Origin: JAUSNA01 sp964511965
GTDB lineage: Bacteria; Patescibacteriota; Microgenomatia; Levybacterales; GWA1-39-11
DNA: 9,858 nucleotides
Direction: 5' to 3'
Assembly (NCBI GenBank): GCA_964511965.1
Contig: CAZEGF010000010.1
Coordinates: 1 to 9,858, forward strand
Shown here: piece after piece, positions 4,981 to 9,858 of the stretch
Numbering within the stretch: the first letter of the stretch is position 1
Layout of the letters: the number at the start of each line of letters is the position of its first letter
Notes under the pieces: model-generated
Seen by the model: only the letters and a program-made list of their open reading frames with translations
What the model was told of the DNA's origin: nothing
Database searches by the model: none
Position numbers and translations under genes: made by a program

Positions 4981-5520
4981 TTATTTTCCTTGAAAAGCGG
5001 TGGGAGTATCTACAGTTAACGTCTCAGAACAAGAGTCAAAATTGCCGGTTGCGTAATACTCAATTTCAGGAGCTTCATTTGGAGGAACCATTTTGTTCTC
5101 AAAAGCAAGATGAATTATTTTGTTGTCTTGACCTACAAGAATTGCTCTGTTAGTCATAGGTTTTGGGAATATCATGTTAAGAACCGGAATTTTGTTAAGA
5201 ATACTTACATTCTGCTCCTCCATATAAGTAAGCCTTTGGATTCTTCCAAGCTTAGTCATAACACCCTTACTACATAAGGCTTTCGTCCCTCCAAAAATAC
5301 CAAATGCTCCCAAAGTCAAGGCTATACCTGCAACACCCAAAGATCCTTTTATATCAAATGAAAATGCCTTTTGCTTTTTTATATCTTCAAGAAGCTCTGT
5401 GATTCTTCTGAGAGGATTTCCAATATGAATATCAATCAAATCGTCTTTCTTTGATTTTTTTACGCTGGTATTCTCTTTAATTAGATCTGATAACGGGTCG
5501 TGCTCTTGTTCTTGTTCCAT
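4981..5520 (-). CDS. Single-span membrane protein of unknown function
   Basis: A 179-residue protein with an acidic then basic cytoplasmic N-terminus (MEQEQEHDPLSDLI, then KKSKKDDLI). A helical segment GNPLRRITELLEDIKKQ follows, then one membrane helix at about 59-78 rich in G and A (GVAGIALTLGAFGIFGG). The C-terminal half (about 80-179) would be outside and includes KLGRIQRLTYMEEQ, the P-rich KIPVLNMIFPKPMTNRAILV and a Cys near the end (FDSCSETL); another Cys is at 83. I do not recognise the family. The ATG at 5520 is preceded by a good promoter and only a weak GGCGGG in place of a Shine-Dalgarno site. It is the first gene of a three-gene minus-strand set (5520 to 3328) in which all products are membrane proteins, the last with a LysM domain. 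Cell-envelope work is therefore the likely setting. Confidence 0.75.
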   Translation of the reverse strand: MEQEQEHDPLSDLIKENTSVKKSKKDDLIDIHIGNPLRRITELLEDIKKQKAFSFDIKGSLGVAGIALTLGAFGIFGGTKALCSKGVMTKLGRIQRLTYMEEQNVSILNKIPVLNMIFPKPMTNRAILVGQDNKIIHLAFENKMVPPNEAPEIEYYATGNFDSCSETLTVDTPTAFQGK

Positions 5521-5537
5521 AATTACCCGCCTGACTT

Positions 5538-5567
5538 ACTATAGACATATATTTTTATTTTCGTCAA
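5538..5567 (-). promoter_or_regulatory. Promoter of the three-gene membrane operon
   Basis: On the minus strand TTGACG (5567-5562), an 18-base spacer and TATAGT (5543-5538). The start would fall near 5531, giving a leader of about 11 nt before the ATG at 5520. It lies in the 57-base gap after the DUF2079 gene. Confidence 0.6.
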
Positions 5568-5577
5568 TAAGTTTTAT

Positions 5578-7029
5578 TCATTTTGTTTTAAATAAAATCG
5601 TTGTTCCTTCTGTTTTATACCGTTTTAAAACTCCTGCTTTTTCTACATTTGATAAGGCGTCAAGAAAAATTGGTCTGTCTGCTAATAAATGCCTGATATC
5701 CCATTCTTTAGAGGTGTCAACTATGACAAAATCCGGATGATCATACCACGAGAGCCAATTACATGACTCTTTTCCGCAAGGAGAATTCGATTTAAATGAT
5801 TTTTTAGAAGGATACAGTGTATAAATTTGATCACGGTGCGATAAATGGGGAGTAATATTATTTTGAGACGCAACCGATACACGTTCTGGAAGATACTTAC
5901 GTATTACATTATTAATCGAGATTGCAGCAGGTGGAGTTGTCCAAAACCAAGATTTTGATAAATAAGATAGGGGCAAGTGTAAAGAGTATTGAACTATACA
6001 TGCGCAGGCAATTATATATATTGCAACATATCTTTTGTTAAGAATTTTAAAGGTGGCAATTGTCATAATTGTTGACCAGAATAAAAGTGGACCTAATGTC
6101 ACTCTATAGTGTCCAAAAAGACCCTGGGCACCTGGAAGATCACTAGCTATTACAAAAAAAGTGGCAAAATGAGTCATTATAAGCGGTAATGTTAATGGAT
6201 TGAAGATAGGAATAAACCCCACAGATAAAAAAGAATAAAATAGGGTTGTTAGTTTTTCTGAAGTATTAAAAAGAAAATATGGATTGATATTTGACAGCAA
6301 GCCATCTTTATTTTGATAAATATAAGTAGTATGCATAATATGAGGAAAAAAGACATAAAAAATGAATAGTAAATACGCCACTGAAAACCCGCCAAAAAAT
6401 AACACTATTTTTTCTCGTCTTCTTATAAGATAGAGAAGCGCAACCACTAATGTGTAAAGTGCCATATTTTCCTTTGATGTTATTGCTAGGAAGAAGAAGA
6501 GGAGTGACCACCATTTTCTTTTTTTATCTAGAAAATACATGAACCAAATAAGGAAAGCAGCACCAAAACCAGAGCTATGGACATCAAACCATACCGCAAA
6601 TTGCAATCCATAAAATATCAAATATGAAAATGTTAGCGAAAAACTGAGTACCTCATCCTTTAGTCTATGCTTTGAAAGTAAATAAACAGCAAGACCACCC
6701 GAGCACATAATAATAGCCGAGAGTATGAGTAAAAACCGCCTGGTGGACCAAAGCCAATAAAAAGGCGCTATAAGTGCGTACACAAGCTCAACGTGAAGTT
6801 CTAGTTTTGATCTTTCTGGAAAGGGTGCAATGGTCGAAATTGGTGGTTCAAAGCGGCTATAACGCCACACTGTTTGATCATTTATTCCCAAGTCATACCC
6901 GTATGAAGCGTAATGAGCATGTCTTACTATTGAAAGCGTACTATAACAAGCAGCAAACAAAGCGCACAATACGATTATAGACAAAACCAAATACTGCTTT
7001 TTTTTAAAAAACAAAAGAGGGGATAACAC
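5578..7029 (-). CDS. DUF2079 family polytopic membrane protein (GT-C glycosyltransferase-like)
   Basis: A 483-residue integral membrane protein with about ten hydrophobic helices between residues 12 and 355 and a soluble C-terminal domain. Family features of DUF2079 are visible. The first outer loop holds YGYDLGINDQTVW (about 43-55), with the paired acidic residues typical of GT-C type enzymes. FDVHSSGF lies at about 148-155, SKEN at 185-188 and GHYRV at 306-310. The soluble end contains SVASQNNITPHLSHRDQIYT and a later FVIVDTSKEW. Such proteins resemble lipid-linked-sugar glycosyltransferases, but no reaction has been assigned to DUF2079 to my knowledge. The start is GTG at 7029. An extended -10 ends 7 bases upstream and no Shine-Dalgarno site exists, so the message is probably leaderless. 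The neighbouring genes on this strand are envelope proteins. Confidence 0.88.
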   Translation of the reverse strand: MLSPLLFFKKKQYLVLSIIVLCALFAACYSTLSIVRHAHYASYGYDLGINDQTVWRYSRFEPPISTIAPFPERSKLELHVELVYALIAPFYWLWSTRRFLLILSAIIMCSGGLAVYLLSKHRLKDEVLSFSLTFSYLIFYGLQFAVWFDVHSSGFGAAFLIWFMYFLDKKRKWWSLLFFFLAITSKENMALYTLVVALLYLIRRREKIVLFFGGFSVAYLLFIFYVFFPHIMHTTYIYQNKDGLLSNINPYFLFNTSEKLTTLFYSFLSVGFIPIFNPLTLPLIMTHFATFFVIASDLPGAQGLFGHYRVTLGPLLFWSTIMTIATFKILNKRYVAIYIIACACIVQYSLHLPLSYLSKSWFWTTPPAAISINNVIRKYLPERVSVASQNNITPHLSHRDQIYTLYPSKKSFKSNSPCGKESCNWLSWYDHPDFVIVDTSKEWDIRHLLADRPIFLDALSNVEKAGVLKRYKTEGTTILFKTK

Positions 7030-7036
7030 AAAATCT

Positions 7037-7045
7037 ATTCTATCA
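7037..7045 (-). promoter_or_regulatory. Extended -10 promoter, leaderless GTG start at 7029
   Basis: On the minus strand TGATAGAAT is an extended -10; TAGAAT ends 7 bases before the GTG. No convincing -35 is seen at 17 bases, which extended -10 promoters can do without. Confidence 0.45.
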
Positions 7046-7077
7046 CTCAGTTGAACTACTTGTAGTAATTATTCTAA

Positions 7078-7104
7078 AACCATGAGACAAAACCATCTAG
7101 ACAA
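7078..7104. repeat. Short imperfect tandem repeat
   Basis: Two adjacent units, AACCATGAGACAA and AACCATCTAGACAA, in the gap between the P-type ATPase stop and the DUF2079 start. No terminator is visible in this gap. Confidence 0.45.
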
Positions 7105-7120
7105 TGAGGCTGTGGATGCT

Positions 7121-8920
7121 TCATCTAGCTGCTCTTAATGCATTGAGAATGACTGCTACATCAATTCCTTCTTGTATCAAGGAGCCTGCTAGTGGAGGAA
7201 TATAACCAAACGCTGCTAGGATCATACATAAGATACTAAGACCAATTCCCCACAAAATGCTTTGCCTAGCTATTGCTATTGTCCTCTTCGCACTGAGAAT
7301 TGAATACAGAACTGAGGAAAAGTTACCTCCAAGAAGTACTATGTCAGCTGCTTCAGAAGCAGCAGTTTGCTCGTCATTTGCAAAAACCATTCCCACATCA
7401 GACAGAGCTAGAGCAGGAGCGTCATTTATACCATCCCCAACCATAGCAACGGTCCTACCTTCACGTTTGAGATCTTCGATACCCTTTTGTTTGTCCTCAG
7501 GCTTCAAACTCGCCTTTACTTCGATCTCGATCCCAATCTTCTTTACCAACTCAACAGTAGTGCTAAGTTTGTCTCCTGTAAATATCTTTATAGTCATACT
7601 TAAGTTTTTTAAACTCTCAATTGTTTTTTTAGACTCCACCTTAAGTTGATCTTCAAAAATAAATTCACCTAAAACAGCTTTATTCAGAAAAATTCCGATT
7701 CTCATTGCCGCATCTGATTTATCAATTTTTGCTAATAGATATTTTTTTCCATCGACAACTCCCGAAATACCTTTTCCCACAACCTCAGTTACATCAGAAA
7801 CTTCTATTGTTGGACTTTTGGCAGTATACTCTACAATTGCTTTTGCTAAAGGGTGTAGTGAATTGCGCTCTATAGATCCGGCTATAGATAAAAGACGGTC
7901 CCGATCAATTTTCTTATGTAGCACAAATTTCGCAACGTGTGGTTTTCCTAATGTGAGCGTACCAGTCTTGTCAAAAATTATAGTATCTACCCTTGATAGA
8001 GATTCAATACTTGCAAGTTTTTTAATAATAATTCTTTTGCGAGCTTGTGCATTCATCCCACCAATTAATGCGATGGGGGTTGCGAGTATTAATGGGCATG
8101 GAGTCGCAACTACCAAAACAGCTAGTATTGCTTCCAAATTCGGATGCAAAATATACGCAAACGCACTAATAATAAGAGTTATCACAGTAAAATAAAGACT
8201 ATATTTGTCAGCCAACCTGACAAGTGGTGCTTTTTCACTTTGTGCTCTCTCAACCAGCTGGACTATTTTTTTATAAGTTGAATCTTTCTCGGACTTGGTG
8301 ACTTTTATCCGTATCACTGACTCAAGATTGAGAATTCCGGATCTTAAAAGGTCGCCACTATATTTATCTACCGGAAAAGCCTCACCGCTAAGACTTGACT
8401 CATCCACAACTGCAGAAGGAGAAAGCAATAAACCATCAAGAGGTATTACTTCTCCCTTTCTCACAACAATTATCTCGTGGATATTGATCGAACTCACAGA
8501 CTTGCTTAGTACAGTCCCATTATTTTCAACTCCAATATCATGAGGAATTCTTTCAGCCAAACTACTGAGAGACTTTTTGGCTAGTTTTGATGCATAATCC
8601 TCTAAATTCCTGCCTGTTGCAAGCATCAGCCCAAGGATGATTCCAACCAAGTATTCGTGAGTTACAAGAGCTACAACAATCGCCAATATTGCAATATAGT
8701 CAAGGCCTAATTGCTTGTTTTTTATATCCTTTATTGATTCCGCAATGAGAGGGTAAGAACCTAAAAGAATAGTAATGAATGCAATGATTATTGCTATGTT
8801 TGTTAAATTCCCAAAACTTAATACAAGGTATGCAATAAGCCCTACAATAACCAAAAAAGGCAGAAAAAAAGATTTTAAAAAAGAACGGACTCTGGGAAAG
8901 AACATATTTATAAACTTCAA
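7121..8920 (-). CDS. P1B-type heavy-metal-transporting ATPase with TPC motif
   Basis: A 599-residue ATP-driven transition-metal pump of the inner membrane. Pairs of hydrophobic helices lie at about 17-37, 40-62, 73-100, 240-258 and 263-288, and the last two at 552-572 and 575-595. The actuator loop shows DESSLSGEAFPV (SGE at 178-180). The metal-site helix reads ATPCPLILATP, that is, T-P-C (273-275) where copper and zinc pumps have C-P-C. The phosphorylated Asp is D317 in FDKTGTLT. The P1B-specific HP pair is at 356-357 (SLHPLAKA), FTGD at 447-450 and GDGINDAP at 495-502. There is no N-terminal CxxC metal-binding domain and no C-terminal extension. TPC is described for the P1B-5 group (nickel/iron), so export of a divalent metal such as Ni or Fe is possible, but the substrate is inferred. 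The start is TTG at 8920 or ATG at 8905; neither has a Shine-Dalgarno site. Confidence 0.93.
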   Translation of the reverse strand: MKFINMFFPRVRSFLKSFFLPFLVIVGLIAYLVLSFGNLTNIAIIIAFITILLGSYPLIAESIKDIKNKQLGLDYIAILAIVVALVTHEYLVGIILGLMLATGRNLEDYASKLAKKSLSSLAERIPHDIGVENNGTVLSKSVSSINIHEIIVVRKGEVIPLDGLLLSPSAVVDESSLSGEAFPVDKYSGDLLRSGILNLESVIRIKVTKSEKDSTYKKIVQLVERAQSEKAPLVRLADKYSLYFTVITLIISAFAYILHPNLEAILAVLVVATPCPLILATPIALIGGMNAQARKRIIIKKLASIESLSRVDTIIFDKTGTLTLGKPHVAKFVLHKKIDRDRLLSIAGSIERNSLHPLAKAIVEYTAKSPTIEVSDVTEVVGKGISGVVDGKKYLLAKIDKSDAAMRIGIFLNKAVLGEFIFEDQLKVESKKTIESLKNLSMTIKIFTGDKLSTTVELVKKIGIEIEVKASLKPEDKQKGIEDLKREGRTVAMVGDGINDAPALALSDVGMVFANDEQTAASEAADIVLLGGNFSSVLYSILSAKRTIAIARQSILWGIGLSILCMILAAFGYIPPLAGSLIQEGIDVAVILNALRAAR

Positions 8921-8924
8921 AGTA

Positions 8925-8933
8925 ATAATATCA
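8925..8933 (-). promoter_or_regulatory. Possible extended -10 promoter of the metal ATPase gene
   Basis: On the minus strand TGATATTAT. TATTAT ends 4 bases before the TTG at 8920 and 19 bases before the ATG at 8905. Predicted +1 near 8918 falls within the TTG codon, so if this promoter is the one used, the ATG at 8905 with a short leader becomes the likelier start. Confidence 0.4.
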
Positions 8934-8944
8934 CAGTTGGTGTA

Positions 8945-8974
8945 TTGACTGGAATTAATTTAAAAGATTAGAAT
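8945..8974 (+). promoter_or_regulatory. Promoter of the NodB gene, leaderless start
   Basis: TTGACT (8945-8950), an 18-base spacer and TAGAAT (8969-8974). The ATG at 8981 is the seventh base after the -10, the expected +1. No Shine-Dalgarno site is present. It is divergent from the ATPase promoter, with only 60 bases between the two start codons. Confidence 0.65.
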
Positions 8975-8980
8975 GGTTCA

Positions 8981-9858
8981 ATGAAAAAAAGAGCGAAGAA
9001 AAATACAAAAAAAGTAAAAGACAGGGATTTAATTTTTTATGTACTAAATATATTTTTTGTATTTATTACTTTATACATAGTTAACTTTATTGCATTACCA
9101 CAACCGTCATCACTTCCCTTTTTTGTAGAGTATTCACATAATAAATTATCAAATGAACAAAAGCTTGATTTGAAGAAAATTTTAACAAAAGGTTTCGTAT
9201 TTAATAGCGACAACCAAAATATAATTTTTCATGGCGACAGAACTAAAAAAATGGTTGCACTCACATTTGATGCTGATATGACTGAGGGTATGGTTGAAAT
9301 GTTAAAAAGTGGTTCTGTTCAGAGTTTTTATGATGGCCGCTTGATACAATCTCTTCGTGAAAGTCAAACACCGGCAACACTTTTTTTGGCCGGGAAATGG
9401 ACTGAGGTTTACCCTGATGAAACTCGCAATTTAGCTTCAGATCCACTATTTGAGTTAGGTAGTCATTCGTATGCCCATAAATCTTTCACAAATTCTTGTT
9501 ATTCCCTAGAGCCAATTGCATCTGATGAAAAAATACAAGATATTGGGACTTCACAATTTTTGATAGAAAAATATACCGGGGTAAAAACAAAGCTTTTCCG
9601 GTTCCCAGGTGGGTGCTATTCAGAAGACGATTTGAAATTATTAAAAGAGGCTGGTATGACAACTATTCAATGGGACGTGGTCGGAGGTGACGGATTTAAT
9701 CCAAATCCTGAGGCAATATTATCAAATATTGTTAATAAAACTCAAAATGGATCCATTATAGTACTTCATATGAATGGATTTCCGAATGAACCATATGACT
9801 ACCTTGTTGTTCCTCAAGCTGTAAAAATTCTTAAAGAAAAAGGATTTGAATTTGTTAC
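8981..9858 (+). CDS. Membrane-anchored NodB polysaccharide deacetylase, partial at the 3' end
   Basis: 292 codons are visible and the frame runs past the right edge. A very basic cytoplasmic start (KKRAKKNTKKVKDRD) is followed by one membrane helix at about 17-38, so the enzyme domain should face outside. The NodB carbohydrate esterase family 4 motifs are in order: motif 1 ALTFDADMT with D97 and D99; motif 2 HSYAH (H162 and H166, metal ligands); motif 3 RFPGG (207-211); motif 4 WDVVGGD (from 231); motif 5 VLHMNG with H263. Such enzymes remove N- or O-acetyl groups from glycans such as peptidoglycan or exopolysaccharide. Motif 1 reads D-A-D instead of the usual D-D, and about 30 residues (GMVEMLKSGSVQSFYDGRLI onward) lie between it and the TPATLFLAGKW strand. 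This suggests a subgroup rather than a damaged enzyme. The start is set by the promoter, since no Shine-Dalgarno site exists. Confidence 0.9.
   Translation, partial: MKKRAKKNTKKVKDRDLIFYVLNIFFVFITLYIVNFIALPQPSSLPFFVEYSHNKLSNEQKLDLKKILTKGFVFNSDNQNIIFHGDRTKKMVALTFDADMTEGMVEMLKSGSVQSFYDGRLIQSLRESQTPATLFLAGKWTEVYPDETRNLASDPLFELGSHSYAHKSFTNSCYSLEPIASDEKIQDIGTSQFLIEKYTGVKTKLFRFPGGCYSEDDLKLLKEAGMTTIQWDVVGGDGFNPNPEAILSNIVNKTQNGSIIVLHMNGFPNEPYDYLVVPQAVKILKEKGFEFV

Noticed and set aside
4704..5153. Plus-strand frame over the ends of two minus-strand membrane genes
   Set aside because: Low-complexity product rich in Q, L, E and K with no start signal, antisense to two better-supported genes.
7257..8543. 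Several plus-strand frames opposite the metal ATPase
   Set aside because: They are antisense to a complete P1B ATPase with all motifs present, and none has a promoter or ribosome binding site.
9261..9446. Minus-strand frame inside the NodB gene
   Set aside because: Antisense to the catalytic region of an intact NodB domain.
1..9858. CRISPR array, transposon, prophage, restriction or defence system
   Set aside because: No repeat-spacer pattern, terminal repeats, transposase, integrase, nuclease or methylase motifs were found on either strand.

Overview
The window looks like a low-G+C bacterial chromosome segment, probably from a small-genome, candidate-phyla-radiation (Patescibacteria) type organism, possibly of the Microgenomates group. 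This placement is inference. It rests on a SipW/TasA-like secretion pair, a DUF2079 membrane protein, a NodB deacetylase of a type I associate with such genomes, several genes I cannot match to any family, and genes that appear to start without a Shine-Dalgarno site. TGA is used as a stop codon (ends at 3328, 4013, 5578 and 7121) and no recognised gene needs TGA as a sense codon. This argues for the standard bacterial code and against the recoded Gracilibacteria/SR1 lineages. There are no tRNAs, rRNAs, CRISPR arrays or transposases that I can see.

Layout. 1-948 (minus strand): a structured leader with its own promoter and an intrinsic terminator, then a TasA/camelysin-like secreted protein with a very strong ribosome binding site, then the N-terminus of a probable SipW-type signal peptidase that runs off the left edge. 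1024-2987 (plus strand): three genes of unknown function, each with its own near-consensus promoter placed so that the transcript should begin at or just before the start codon. 2993-3324 (plus): a small DUF378 membrane protein with a classical promoter, ribosome binding site and terminator. 7045-3328 (minus): a DUF2079 polytopic membrane protein, then a promoter and three probable envelope proteins (single-span protein, polytopic protein, LysM protein). 8933-7121 (minus): a P1B-type metal-transporting ATPase with a TPC instead of CPC membrane motif. 8945-9858 (plus): a divergently transcribed membrane-anchored NodB polysaccharide deacetylase that runs off the right edge.

Theme. Most recognisable genes act at the cell envelope: secreted fibre-type protein and its peptidase, LysM wall binding, wall or glycan deacetylation, a membrane glycosyltransferase-like protein, and metal export. 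The most interesting signals are regulatory. First, several genes (1062, 1888, 2640, 7029, 8981, perhaps 3978) have a -10 element only 6-9 bases before the start codon, which suggests leaderless mRNAs, while two short secreted or membrane proteins (731, 3058) have near-perfect Shine-Dalgarno sites. Second, the tasA leader of about 180 nt contains a terminator that lies between its promoter and its ribosome binding site. I do not see a complete novel defence or mobile system. The best candidates for something undescribed are the three-gene leaderless cluster at 1062-2987 and the tasA attenuator leader.
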